This document shows, one piece after another, positions 36,814 to 45,665 of a stretch of DNA of 64,000 nt. The stretch lies in assembly GCF_900609045.1 (NCBI RefSeq), contig NZ_UXAV01000017.1:1-64000 (forward strand). Direction: 5' to 3'. The stretch's first letter is position 1. Every line of letters begins with the position of its first letter. Position numbers and translations under genes: made by a program. This DNA is from Filibacter tadaridae (lineage in GTDB: Bacteria > Bacillota > Bacilli > Bacillales_A > Planococcaceae). The notes beneath the pieces were generated by a model. The model saw nothing but the letters and a program-made list of their open reading frames with translations. It was not told the DNA's origin and made no database searches.

Positions 36814-36846
36814 ACCGTACCCCCTTATAATGCCAACCTATCATGC

Positions 36847-36879
36847 AAAAAAGCACCTCACATGTGAGATGCTTTTTTT
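36847..36879. terminator. Bidirectional terminator
   Basis: AAAAAAGCA-CTCACATGTGAG-TGCTTTTTTT, a near-perfect palindrome between convergent genes. Confidence 0.88.
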
Positions 36880-36895
36880 GCATTGAACTATACAT

Positions 36896-37585
36896 TCAGT
36901 CAGTAACATAGTCAACACTGACATGATCATCCGTTTTAACAATCAAATCTTTTGGAACACGCAGATAAACGGTAATTTGTCGTGTATCCGAGCTATGGGA
37001 GCCGAAATTTCGTCGGGTTGCTCCTGTGAATTGATCCAACAAAAAAGCCTCTTGGTAGGACGTATACGTAATTTCAGTAAATGAAGGGGTCACCAAGGTC
37101 ATTTTACCATTCTCCCATTTTGGCTTCGTATAGTTCATCTGTTCCGAGAAATCGTAATTATTGATTGCGAGAAAGGGTTTGAAAATCGTTTCTTCAATCA
37201 ACCCGTCATTGACATCCTTGCGCTCAATATAAACGTTTGGTACCAGATCGAAAGCTTTAGACGTGATGGTAAGCATATCGCCTATCCTATGGGTGCGCTT
37301 ATCGATGATTTGTGAAGAGTCAATCGAGCTTAAATCGCCGGCTTGTAAGGCGATATCGACAGAATAGAAGGAATCAACAGGTATTTGTTTAGGTGTCTCT
37401 GCTGCAGTCTTTTTATCTAGTATACCGACAACAACAGTCGCGATTACTAAAATGAAAACATATGTCGCAAAAAACACATATATCCATTTTGTATTCATCT
37501 TACGTTTGGCATGTTTAGTCGTCCGCAAGAAGTACCAGATGATAAGCACAACTGCGAAAATGGGTATGAGTCCAAATGAAGTCAT
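36896..37585 (-). CDS. Membrane-anchored hypothetical protein of the GntR/ABC operon
   Basis: A 229-residue protein with two N-terminal helices (about 5-20 and 36-58) and an extracytoplasmic domain of about 165 residues. I do not recognise the family. Its start overlaps the permease stop by four bases (ATGA), so it is translated together with the ABC transporter and is probably an accessory or sensor subunit. It ends at a terminator. Confidence 0.75.
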   Translation of the reverse strand: MTSFGLIPIFAVVLIIWYFLRTTKHAKRKMNTKWIYVFFATYVFILVIATVVVGILDKKTAAETPKQIPVDSFYSVDIALQAGDLSSIDSSQIIDKRTHRIGDMLTITSKAFDLVPNVYIERKDVNDGLIEETIFKPFLAINNYDFSEQMNYTKPKWENGKMTLVTPSFTEITYTSYQEAFLLDQFTGATRRNFGSHSSDTRQITVYLRVPKDLIVKTDDHVSVDYVTD

Positions 37586-38331
37586 TTCCTCACCTCCGTC
37601 TTATTCGTAACCGCTACTGATAAGGCGAATAAAACAACTACCGTGATGACTACTTTCATTAGGAAAATCAGAAAGGATGTCTCAGTACCGAAAAAGGCAA
37701 TTGTTTTTTCAATGAAAAATACTCCGCCTACAGACAGATTGAGAGCGGGTAACGCAATCAGTACAATCACGATAAGCGGGATGACAAGTTTGCTACGCTG
37801 CACGAACGAGCCGATTGTATAACCAAGCCCTGCAAAGAGGATTGTGTAAAGAATGGAAGTTGCAATTCCGATGAAAAAGCTGAAAGGCGAGTCAAGCAGC
37901 CCGGGTGATTCGATAGTAATGGTGCTGTTTTGTGCGTAGACAATAAATTTGCCGATTGAACCTGCTAAAACTGCTGTAATACCACCAACAACGGATGCTA
38001 GAAGAACCAGTAAAAAACTGGATAAATGATGGCTGAGCCGGTTCGAGACGAATGAGAAAGCATCGTTCCGATAGGCGAGTGTTGTCACAAGTATGCCTGT
38101 TATAAATGCCCATACAAGTGTCAAGACGACGGGCGTATCGCCGGTGGAAGTGGCGTCGGTGATTCTTAACGATTCCGAGGCTTCGTATGAACTATAAGAG
38201 TTGACCCCGAAAAAGATGCCGATCAGTTGCATAATAAGCAAGGAACTGAAAATACCCGTATAAGCGTTCATTTTATAGCGGAATTGTTTTTTTACAATAT
38301 CAGTCAGTCGTGGCACTGTTAAATACATCAT
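37582..38331 (-). CDS. ABC transporter permease
   Basis: A 249-residue membrane protein with six helices, the size of small ABC-2-like permeases in YtrA-regulated operons. The start is the first of two ATG codons after AAGGAGG, inside the end of the ATPase gene (32-base overlap). The partner ATPase is the upstream gene. The substrate is unknown; related operons answer to cell-wall-active compounds, which is family knowledge, not seen here. Confidence 0.8.
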   Translation of the reverse strand: MMYLTVPRLTDIVKKQFRYKMNAYTGIFSSLLIMQLIGIFFGVNSYSSYEASESLRITDATSTGDTPVVLTLVWAFITGILVTTLAYRNDAFSFVSNRLSHHLSSFLLVLLASVVGGITAVLAGSIGKFIVYAQNSTITIESPGLLDSPFSFFIGIATSILYTILFAGLGYTIGSFVQRSKLVIPLIVIVLIALPALNLSVGGVFFIEKTIAFFGTETSFLIFLMKVVITVVVLFALSVAVTNKTEVRK

Positions 38332-39214
38332 CTATCCCTCCTTTTGAACCGCTTGTCAGGGCAACGTACGCATCATTCGCCGGAACGGGAACGATTGTAA
38401 TACCTTCTTCATTCAAGCGGGCCTGTTCATCCATTGTGAACGTATTTTTCACAAGCACTTCTATGAATGAACCATTCACTTGACTTCCGAAACTGCTTCT
38501 TTCTACCACGTGAGCACGCACTTTTTCCTCTTTTCCGACCAACTTCACATACATGTCCTGCAAATCCGTAATAGGCCCGTGAAAAGGGATGGTTCCGTCG
38601 CGTACAAGCAGAATATCCTCCAGCAAGTCTTCAATTTCCTCCAGATGATGACTTGAAAGTAAAATTGTTCGTGGATGGGCGATATAATCTTTCAATAATG
38701 CGCGGTAAAAGTCTTTCCGTACGACTGTATCCATACCCGTTGTCGGTTCGTCGAAAATCGTCAATGGGCAATGGGCTGCGAGGCCGATGATTGCGTTGAA
38801 TGTATTCTTTTTTCCTTTAGAAAGATGTTGATGATGGGCAAAAGGATGGAAACTGAAAAAGTCGAATAGCCGCTTGGCAAGACGTGCATCCCAATTTGCA
38901 TAGAAACGATCTGCTTCTTTCAGTATTTGTTGTAACGTGAGCTTGTCGGAAAAACTCATCGTATCATCCACTAGAATCGTATTCGCCGATACTTTCAAAC
39001 TGTTGAATGGATTCTCGGAAAAGACACGGACTTCTCCAGATGAAACCTTGATATGCCCCGCGATCAGTTTCATCAATGTGGATTTACCAACCCCGTTGCG
39101 TCCGATAACGCCTGTTAGGACATTTTCTTGAATGCTGAAATTCATATGATTCAATACGCTATGGGCTCCGCTTTGATACGATTTCGTGACATTGTTGAAT
39201 TCAATGGCAGTCAT
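38300..39214 (-). CDS. ABC transporter ATP-binding protein, YtrB-like
   Basis: A 304-residue ATPase. Walker A is GRNGVGKSTLMKL (about 37-49). The signature region is unusual: HQHLSKGKKNTFNAI in place of LSGGQ. Walker B is CPLTIFDEPTTGMD (about 155-168) and the H-loop is ILLSSHHLEEIE. The C-terminal 90 residues are an extra domain. It begins inside the stop of the GntR gene (ATGA overlap) and overlaps the permease gene, forming a tight four-gene operon. Confidence 0.88.
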   Translation of the reverse strand: MTAIEFNNVTKSYQSGAHSVLNHMNFSIQENVLTGVIGRNGVGKSTLMKLIAGHIKVSSGEVRVFSENPFNSLKVSANTILVDDTMSFSDKLTLQQILKEADRFYANWDARLAKRLFDFFSFHPFAHHQHLSKGKKNTFNAIIGLAAHCPLTIFDEPTTGMDTVVRKDFYRALLKDYIAHPRTILLSSHHLEEIEDLLEDILLVRDGTIPFHGPITDLQDMYVKLVGKEEKVRAHVVERSSFGSQVNGSFIEVLVKNTFTMDEQARLNEEGITIVPVPANDAYVALTSGSKGGIDDVFNSATTD

Positions 39215-39594
39215 GATGTTCCCTCCCCACTTTTTTTACGTTCCATTTCAATCATGGCAACTAGTTGATTATCATCGACGCCAAGTAATTTTGCTTCAGT
39301 GAGCAAGTCTTTGATAAGTCCATGCAATGTTTCTTCTTTTCGTTTGGCAATGAGCTTTTCATGACCGTCAGATGCAACGAACATACCAAGTCCACGACGT
39401 TTATAGATGATTTCTTTATCAAGCAACAACGTCAATCCCTTGCCCGCTGTTGCTGGGTTTATATTGAATTGCTCTGCAAGCTGGTATTGGGAATACACTT
39501 TTTCATCCGCCGAAAGCGTCCCATCGATAATCTCGGTTTCAATCCATTCTGCTATCTGAATATAAATCGGTTTTGCACCAGCCGCGTTTTTCAT
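39211..39594 (-). CDS. GntR family regulator, YtrA type
   Basis: A 127-residue repressor with an N-terminal winged helix (YIQIAEWIETEIIDGTLSADEKV, then YQLAEQFNINPATAGKGL) and a short dimerising tail of about 50 residues, the layout of the YtrA subfamily. It is the first gene of an operon with an ABC ATPase, a permease and a membrane protein. A near-perfect palindrome sits 20 bases upstream (39615-39640) and is probably its own operator. ATG 39594 is chosen because AGGAGGTGA lies eight bases before it; the GTG at 39603 is within that site. Confidence 0.9.
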   Translation of the reverse strand: MKNAAGAKPIYIQIAEWIETEIIDGTLSADEKVYSQYQLAEQFNINPATAGKGLTLLLDKEIIYKRRGLGMFVASDGHEKLIAKRKEETLHGLIKDLLTEAKLLGVDDNQLVAMIEMERKKSGEGTS

Positions 39595-39614
39595 CCACGT
39601 CACCTCCTGTGTGG

Positions 39615-39640
39615 TAGTGCATTACTGTTGTAATGTACTA
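39615..39640. promoter_or_regulatory. Operator palindrome of the GntR/ABC operon
   Basis: TAGTGCATTAC and GTAATGTACTA are inverted copies (one mismatch) around TGTT. The position right upstream of the GntR start fits autoregulation by a YtrA-type repressor. Confidence 0.65.
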
Positions 39641-39713
39641 TATGCTAATTAAAAGAAATATGCAACTAAGGCAATAAATTGGGTGGTTGGTGCTAACAAT
39701 CCGGTGCCAGCTG

Positions 39714-39768
39714 CTGCCACAATTTGAAAAGCACAAATGGTGTCAGTAACTAAGCATCGGGTATGTGA
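39714..39768 (+). repeat. Dispersed repeat, copy 1
   Basis: Starts CTGCCACAATTTGAA and contains AAATGGTGTCAGTAACT. The same sequence, inverted, occurs at 44242-44297. The two copies flank the yfiBC-like and YusW-like genes. The remainder of the 326-bp gap holds the GntR operator and no gene. Confidence 0.75.
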
Positions 39769-39920
39769 CCCTCACCCCTATATGAAACTATGAAAAAAAG
39801 TCATTTAGAAAAATTCTATAATTCTGTCTGATTGGCTATACACACCCCGAGTCCTTGTGGCATAATAGGGACTATCAGTAACTAATTCGTAAAACGAAAG
39901 ATTTGTTGGGGGTCAAGAGA

Positions 39921-41651
39921 ATGAAAAAGATTTTTTCCTATGCGATGCCATATAAATGGCCCATTGCGATTGCGTTGTTTTTGATGCTCATGGAGTTGGC
40001 TGTCGAGCTAATTCAACCACTGCTTATTGCAAAAATTATTGACGAAGGAATTATTGCGGGAAATGAAACGGTTATTTGGACATGGGGAAGCGTAATGATG
40101 GGACTTGCAGTTATCGCTTTCTCCGCAGGTGTCATTAATTCGTTTTTTGCGTCACACGCGGCACAAAGCTTCGGTTATGATTTACGTCAAGCATTATTCC
40201 GCCAAGTACAAGCTTTTTCAATGGCGACGTTCCTTAGATTTCCTACTTCGGGACTGATTACGCGGTTGACGAGTGACGTAACAATGGTGCAAAACGTTCT
40301 GTTCATGGCACTGCGAATCATGTTGCGTGCACCACTAACTGTTATCGGCAGTTTGATCATGGCGTTTGTGGTCAATGCAAAACTTGCACTATTCTTCTTG
40401 ATAGGTGCACCATTCCTACTCGTATTCCTTTTTATAATGGCAAGAAAAGGAGTCGGCTATTTTTCGCGTGTCCAGCAAAGGCTTGATCATGTGAATGGGG
40501 TCATTCAGGAAAACCTGAAAGCTATTCGGCTGATTAAAGCTTATTTACGCGGAATGTATGAGGCAAGTCGCTTTTCAAAAGTATCCGATTTTTTAAGGAA
40601 GGATACAGTAAAAGCAATGCGTATGATGGAACTTATTTTGCCTGTTCTCCTCCTCGTTATGAATATTAGCTTGATGGCTGTGCTATGGTTTGGAGCAGTT
40701 GAAGTGAGCAATGGTGGAGCGCAAGTCGGTGAACTGGTTGCGGTTATAAACTATGCAATGCGGATGACAGGGGCTTTCTCAATGTTTGCGTTCATCATCG
40801 TTGCCTTATCGCGTGCGAAAGCGTCTTCCGAACGGATGGAAGAAGTTCTTCGTGCGGATGAGGACCTGGAAACGCATAATATGGAAAGCTCAGGTCTTAG
40901 ACAACGTGAAGGTGATTTACGATTTGATCATGTTTCCTTCCACTATCCTGGGAAAGTAGAACCCATTTTGGATGATGTATCTTTTCACGTGGCTTCCGGT
41001 GAGAAACTCGCCATTATGGGTGCGACAGGATCGGGGAAATCTACTTTACTGAACTTGATTCCACGTATTTTCGAAGCAACTGAAGGGGAAATTAGTGTAA
41101 ATGGAATCGAAGTGAAGGATTGGCTGTTGAAAGACCTACGCGATTGCATCGGACTTGTACCCCAACAATCGATTTTATTCACAGGGTCGATTTTGGATAA
41201 CTTGGCATGGGGAGATACGGATGCCCAAGTCGATGAGTTGGAAGAGGCGGCAAGAAAAGCGCAAATTCATGAATCAATTGATTTGTTTCCGCAAAAGTAT
41301 GGTACCCGGGTAGGACAAAAAGGAGTTAACTTGTCGGGCGGGCAAAAGCAGCGTTTATCCATTGCACGGGCTCTTGTGAGAAAGCCGTCAATCCTTATAC
41401 TGGATGATAGTACAAGTGCGCTTGATGTGAAAACGGAAATGGCACTGTGGGATGCGCTTGAAGGGGAAGATGCCACAATGCTCGTCGTCACTCAAAAAAT
41501 CCGAACAGCTCAAGGAGCAGATAAAATCCTTCTGCTTGACGCTGGAAAAGTGGTCGGCTATGGAACACATAAGGATTTGATGAAGCAATCCGCACTATAC
41601 CGGAAAATAGCGATATCCCAATCAGAAGGCGAGGTGGCGTCTGATGTCTAA
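39921..41651 (+). CDS. yfiB: ABC exporter half-transporter with degenerate nucleotide site, YfiB-like
   Basis: A 576-residue protein with six membrane helices (to about 310) and an ATPase domain. Walker A is GATGSGKST (near 366) and the signature LSGGQKQR is canonical, but Walker B ends ILILDDSTSALD with D in place of the catalytic glutamate, and the H-loop histidine is Q (VVTQKIRTA). This is the pattern of the non-hydrolysing site in heterodimeric exporters. Its partner overlaps it by eight bases. Size and order match B. subtilis YfiB/YfiC. The frame opens at TTG 39903, but ATG 39921 follows GGGGGTCAAG. Confidence 0.87.
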   Translation: MKKIFSYAMPYKWPIAIALFLMLMELAVELIQPLLIAKIIDEGIIAGNETVIWTWGSVMMGLAVIAFSAGVINSFFASHAAQSFGYDLRQALFRQVQAFSMATFLRFPTSGLITRLTSDVTMVQNVLFMALRIMLRAPLTVIGSLIMAFVVNAKLALFFLIGAPFLLVFLFIMARKGVGYFSRVQQRLDHVNGVIQENLKAIRLIKAYLRGMYEASRFSKVSDFLRKDTVKAMRMMELILPVLLLVMNISLMAVLWFGAVEVSNGGAQVGELVAVINYAMRMTGAFSMFAFIIVALSRAKASSERMEEVLRADEDLETHNMESSGLRQREGDLRFDHVSFHYPGKVEPILDDVSFHVASGEKLAIMGATGSGKSTLLNLIPRIFEATEGEISVNGIEVKDWLLKDLRDCIGLVPQQSILFTGSILDNLAWGDTDAQVDELEEAARKAQIHESIDLFPQKYGTRVGQKGVNLSGGQKQRLSIARALVRKPSILILDDSTSALDVKTEMALWDALEGEDATMLVVTQKIRTAQGADKILLLDAGKVVGYGTHKDLMKQSALYRKIAISQSEGEVASDV

Positions 41652-43473
41652 CGCAATCCGAAAGCCATTCGGCTATGAACCGATTATTAAAAAAGAGGAT
41701 ATTAAAGGACCGAACCGTAAGAAAAAAGAGCGTGCGAAAGACTGGAAATCTGTATTGCAGCGGATTTGGAAACTTGTTGACGAGCAACGGGTGCTTCTTA
41801 TTACCGTTCTCTCACTTGTTTTTGTCAGCTCTGTATTGGCTTTGCTTGGCCCTCTTATGATTGGGAAGATTATTGACAACCACATTATTCCCATGCGGTT
41901 CGATGGCCTCGGCCTATCCATTTCATTGCTCATCGCGATTTATATCGGGTTATCATTTGCAATGTATTTTCAAAGTTTTTGGATGGTAGGGATTGCACAG
42001 CAAACGATATTCCGTTTACGGACAAGTTTGTTTGCGCATCTTCAAAATCTACCTGTTCCATTTTTTGATAAACGCCAACACGGTGAACTGATGAGCCGTG
42101 TGACGAATGATATTGAAAACGTCAGTCAAACGTTGAATACTTCCTTCATCCAAGTATTCTCTAGTATTTTGACGCTTACAGGAACATTTGCGGTCATGCT
42201 GTATTTGAGTCCGCTACTGACATTATTGACGATGATTATTATACCCGTCATGTTCATTGCGATACGGTGGATTACACGCCGTACGGGAATTCTGTTTAAA
42301 GAACAGCAACAGGCCGTTGGTGAATTGAATGGGATGATTGAAGAAACGATTTCAGGCCAGCGCATCGTAAAAGCGTTCTCACAAGAGGAAAATGTAATGG
42401 AAGAGTTTGCACAAAAAAGCGGCAGGCTTCGTCGCACAGGATTCTGGGCGTTGACTTATTCTGGATTTATCCCGAAAGTGATGAACTTATTGAACAATGG
42501 GAGCTTTGCTGTCGTTGCAGGCGTTGGAGGTTTATTGGCGCTTAGGGGAGATGGAGTTGTCACTATCGGCACTATCGTTATATTCTCGGAACTTGCACGT
42601 CAGTTCACACGGCCGCTCAATGATCTTGCCAATCAGTTCAACACAGTTCTATCAGCGTTTGCTGGAGCGGAACGGGTATTTAAAATTATTGATGAGCCAA
42701 TTGAAAAAGATGATGCGACGGAACATCTAGATACAGTTTTACAAGGAGACGTCGAATTCCGTAATGTATCGTTCGGCTATGCAGTCGAAACGGACGGCTA
42801 TACGATTGATGATGTTTCTTTTCATGTGAAGTCCGGAGAGACCGCGGCTTTTGTCGGGGCGACAGGGGCAGGGAAAACGACAATTATGCAGTTGCTTTCC
42901 CGGTTTTACGAAATCGATAAGGGCGAAATCTATATTGACGGCATACCCATTAGTGAGTTGCCGCGGAAAACGTTGCGCGGTCAGACGGCATTTGTTTTGC
43001 AAGATCCGTTTTTATTTGAAGCAAGTGTGTTTGAAAATATTCGTTATGGAAAACTGGATGCAACGGATGAAGAAGTGATTGAGGCGGCAAAAAAGGCCAA
43101 TGCACACAGTTTCATCAGCCGCCTTGAAGATGGCTATAACACGGTTTTGACTGCAGACGGCGGCGAGATTTCTCAAGGGCAAAAACAGCTATTGTCCATT
43201 GCAAGAGCGCTCGTTGCGGATCCAGTATTGCTTCTTTTGGATGAAGCAACAAGTAGTATCGATACTGTAACTGAACTTGAAATCCAGGAAGCACTCGACC
43301 GGCTTATGGAAGGCAGGACGAGTTTCGTGATTGCACACAGATTGAACACGGTTCGAAAAGCGGATACGGTCTATGTAATGGAGCAAGGAAAACTGATTGA
43401 ATCAGGTAATCAACAAGAACTCATCGAACGCAAAGGTGTGTACTACACCATGTTAGAAGAATCTAAAGTCTGA
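41644..43473 (+). CDS. yfiC: ABC exporter half-transporter with canonical nucleotide site, YfiC-like
   Basis: A 609-residue protein with a 50-residue basic cytoplasmic start, six helices and an ATPase domain. Walker A is GATGAGKTT (near 404), the signature is ISQGQKQ, Walker B LLLLDEATSSID with the catalytic glutamate (near 529), and the H-loop IAHRLNT intact. It supplies the active ATP site of the heterodimer with the preceding gene. The start lies inside that gene, with GAGGTGG before it. These pairs export drugs or lipids; the substrate is unknown. Confidence 0.88.
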   Translation: MSNAIRKPFGYEPIIKKEDIKGPNRKKKERAKDWKSVLQRIWKLVDEQRVLLITVLSLVFVSSVLALLGPLMIGKIIDNHIIPMRFDGLGLSISLLIAIYIGLSFAMYFQSFWMVGIAQQTIFRLRTSLFAHLQNLPVPFFDKRQHGELMSRVTNDIENVSQTLNTSFIQVFSSILTLTGTFAVMLYLSPLLTLLTMIIIPVMFIAIRWITRRTGILFKEQQQAVGELNGMIEETISGQRIVKAFSQEENVMEEFAQKSGRLRRTGFWALTYSGFIPKVMNLLNNGSFAVVAGVGGLLALRGDGVVTIGTIVIFSELARQFTRPLNDLANQFNTVLSAFAGAERVFKIIDEPIEKDDATEHLDTVLQGDVEFRNVSFGYAVETDGYTIDDVSFHVKSGETAAFVGATGAGKTTIMQLLSRFYEIDKGEIYIDGIPISELPRKTLRGQTAFVLQDPFLFEASVFENIRYGKLDATDEEVIEAAKKANAHSFISRLEDGYNTVLTADGGEISQGQKQLLSIARALVADPVLLLLDEATSSIDTVTELEIQEALDRLMEGRTSFVIAHRLNTVRKADTVYVMEQGKLIESGNQQELIERKGVYYTMLEESKV

Positions 43474-43478
43474 AACGG

Positions 43479-43525
43479 AAAAAAGGGCTACAAGGACGGT
43501 TAAAAACCATCTTTGTAGCCTTTTT
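43479..43525. terminator. Bidirectional terminator
   Basis: AAAAAAGGGCTACAA pairs with TTGTAGCCTTTTT, with an inner GGTT/AACC stem, between convergent genes. Confidence 0.88.
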
Positions 43526-43534
43526 CTATAAGCG

Positions 43535-44014
43535 TTATTTCACTCTCTCAATATCCAAGTTTGTACCATCGTCGAAATTGACTTCAAGATCAAACTTTGT
43601 GTATGTTTCCAAACCGTAATATTGCAATACTTTTTCAACCACTTCGTCTTCTGGTGTGTCTTTTGTAATCAGTATATCCATGAATAGTTTATCAAGCTCA
43701 TCCATCGCTTCGTTGTCTTTCAGCTTGGTGTTTGTTAATTTATTTTCGTATTCCCCTTCGGCTTTCTTTGTTACATCGTATTCAGTGTCAATGGCATCGT
43801 TGCCGTCAACGTCTATTTCAAGGTCAAATTGATCGAAGCCATAGCCATCACCAGTTTCAAGGCTTCCACCTTCTTTTTCGTTTTCGTGAATAATATCAGC
43901 ATCTTCTCGATTATCCTCGTTTGCATTTTTCCCGAAGTTACCACAACCACCCATTAATAGTGCGCTTGACAAAGCAATAATAGCAGCAGCTTTTAAATTG
44001 GCCAATTCCTCCAT
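43535..44014 (-). CDS. YusW-like lipoprotein
   Basis: A 159-residue exported lipoprotein. A hydrophobic signal segment ends in a lipobox, LLMGGC, with the lipidated cysteine near residue 24. An acidic, Asn/Glu-rich linker (NEDNREDADIIHENEKEGG) follows. The C-terminal 100 residues, with FDLEIDVDGNDAIDTEYD and a repeat of it as FDLEVNFDDGTNLDIE, are the YusW-like domain of unknown function. The start is not certain: ATG 44014 has AAAGG just upstream, while a GGAGG inside the frame would favour a TTG nine bases later at too short a spacing. Confidence 0.8.
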   Translation of the reverse strand: MEELANLKAAAIIALSSALLMGGCGNFGKNANEDNREDADIIHENEKEGGSLETGDGYGFDQFDLEIDVDGNDAIDTEYDVTKKAEGEYENKLTNTKLKDNEAMDELDKLFMDILITKDTPEDEVVEKVLQYYGLETYTKFDLEVNFDDGTNLDIERVK

Positions 44015-44149
44015 CACCTTTCGTTTAATCGTCCTACTTATTATTTTGCCTAAAAATAAGGAAGTTAAACAAAAGGAAAACTTTAGAAAATGTAAAGGTG
44101 TGTAGTTTATTCGTATGGGATTAAAGGAAGTCCACTGAATCCCACTTTG

Positions 44150-44226
44150 GCGCTTGGGGATGCCTCTCGCAATAAGCCTGGCAGAAGATCGTTGCCAGTC
44201 TTATTGCTTCGGCTACCCCTTGACGC
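44150..44226. repeat. Long intergenic hairpin
   Basis: Two 34-base arms pair with few mismatches (core blocks GCAATAAG, CTGGCA and GGGG) around a 9-base loop. It has no T run and is not a terminator for a known gene; it resembles mobile or REP-like structured elements. Confidence 0.65.
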
Positions 44227-44241
44227 TCCTTCGCTGGTTTG

Positions 44242-44297
44242 TGCCACATTCCCGGTGTCGAGTTACTGACACCATTTGCTCACTTCAAATTGTGGCA
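44242..44297 (-). repeat. Dispersed repeat, copy 2 (inverted)
   Basis: Reverse complement of the repeat at 39714-39768: AGTTACTGACACCATTTG and CAAATTGTGGCAG are exact or near exact. It lies next to the long hairpin in the gap after the YusW-like gene; the rest of that gap shows no gene. Confidence 0.75.
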
Positions 44298-44344
44298 GAT
44301 GCTAGCATTCGGCTACAATGCTGACACCGAGTTCAGTACAGAAA

Positions 44345-45364
44345 TCACCATTTTGCGTGATGCTCTTCTGTGCAGCCTAACATTTGTCGAATGGCTAATA
44401 AAGAACCATCGTGAAGACGGACTCGTCCATTAAAGTATCCGACTACTTGATGGACTTCTGTTTGGACGATTTTGACGTTCGTTGTTGATGCTCTTTCAAA
44501 AAATGGGGTGAATGTCAAATCCACTATATCCGAGAACTTGGTCCGGATTTGCCACGGCTTCATGTAGTTTTTAGAATCATATGTAAAGAGGACATCTTCA
44601 TGGATTTTCGTCATGATGCCGTCGATAAACACCGCGTTCTCCGTCATTCCTGTTCCATCCGTCCATTTCCCGCCGAAGTTAAGCCCGATTCGTCGTCCAC
44701 CAAGACGCTGGGATGCCATAGCCCAATTCCATTCCGCTTTACGTGGCCAAACGCCGCGGCCGTAATCGAGAACCGCGAAACTGAATTCAGGATTAAAGTC
44801 ATAGCGTTTGTCACCGATTTTCACGAATCCCGAGGTGGGGAGTGTATGGTGTTTTGCCGTGAATTGGAATACTTCCCGGCTTTTTGGGATTACCACGTTC
44901 AAGGAATCGTCGTTATCCGGGTGTACAATATGGAAATCAGCATGGAGCACTTCATTGTCAAAGTCAGGGATTGTTACAGACAGATGTGTTTCACCTTGAA
45001 TATGAACAATTTGTAGCGTCAAATTGTCATTTGTAAACTTGACACTCGTAAGCACTTCTTCGGGCATCTTGACAGTCCGACCCATTGGAATAGTAATCTG
45101 TTTTTCATAAAATCGTTGCGTTTCGTAATCTAAAATATAAACAAAACAAACAGCGGCGTAATCGAGATGACTGATCGTCGCGGAAAAGAGAAGATCCTCA
45201 CCGTACACACACCAATAATTCCATTTCTTCTTCCTCATGAAATGGCCTGTCAAATTGCTTTGGATGATAGGTTGTCGAGAAAATCCTATCGCTTCCGGAT
45301 TCAATAACCCTTTGCCAACACAAAGTGCAACGGGCTCGGTAATTTCTCTCTCTGCATGCTGCAT
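44345..45364 (-). CDS. DUF2804 family protein
   Basis: A 339-residue soluble, beta-rich protein. The start MQHAEREITEPVALC and the phrases KKKWNYWCVYGEDLLFS, RGVWPRKAEWNWAMASQR and RIGLNFGGKWTDGTGMTENA are those of DUF2804. The function is unknown; the fold is probably a lipocalin-like double barrel, as in AttH-type proteins, which is inference. GGAGG lies eight bases before the ATG. It is divergent from tRNA-Ala. Confidence 0.88.
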   Translation of the reverse strand: MQHAEREITEPVALCVGKGLLNPEAIGFSRQPIIQSNLTGHFMRKKKWNYWCVYGEDLLFSATISHLDYAAVCFVYILDYETQRFYEKQITIPMGRTVKMPEEVLTSVKFTNDNLTLQIVHIQGETHLSVTIPDFDNEVLHADFHIVHPDNDDSLNVVIPKSREVFQFTAKHHTLPTSGFVKIGDKRYDFNPEFSFAVLDYGRGVWPRKAEWNWAMASQRLGGRRIGLNFGGKWTDGTGMTENAVFIDGIMTKIHEDVLFTYDSKNYMKPWQIRTKFSDIVDLTFTPFFERASTTNVKIVQTEVHQVVGYFNGRVRLHDGSLLAIRQMLGCTEEHHAKW

Positions 45365-45433
45365 GTCGAACGCCTCCAGCTACTTGTCTTTTTTGAATAT
45401 ACTTGCTATAATCCTTATTGTACCAAACTTTCG

Positions 45434-45505
45434 GGGGATTAGCTCAGCTGGGAGAGCGTTTGCATGGCATGCAAAAGGTCAGGGGTTCGAGCCCCCTATT
45501 CTCCA
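45434..45505 (+). tRNA. tRNA-Ala (GGC anticodon)
   Basis: The cloverleaf folds: acceptor GGGGATT with ATTCTCC (one mismatch and one wobble), D-arm with AGCTCAGCTGGGAGAGC, anticodon stem TTTGC/GCAAA with loop ATGGCAT (anticodon GGC) and T-arm AGGGG-TTCGAGC-CCCCT. The discriminator base is A and CCA is not encoded. A terminator follows at 45523. Confidence 0.95.
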
Positions 45506-45522
45506 TACATAGATTTACCAGG

Positions 45523-45552
45523 GATGTCCGTTATTTACGGGCGTCTTTTTTT
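45523..45552 (+). terminator. Terminator of tRNA-Ala
   Basis: GATGTCCGT pairs with ACGGGCGTC (one wobble, one mismatch) and is followed by seven T. Confidence 0.75.
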
Positions 45553-45665
45553 GAAGAATGAACACATTGATGAAAAAATGCAAGAAGGGTCCGACTCATG
45601 CCTTTTGCTATGTATGCATTCCAACCTTCTCCAATTCATACGATGGCATGAGGAGGGGGTTTACG

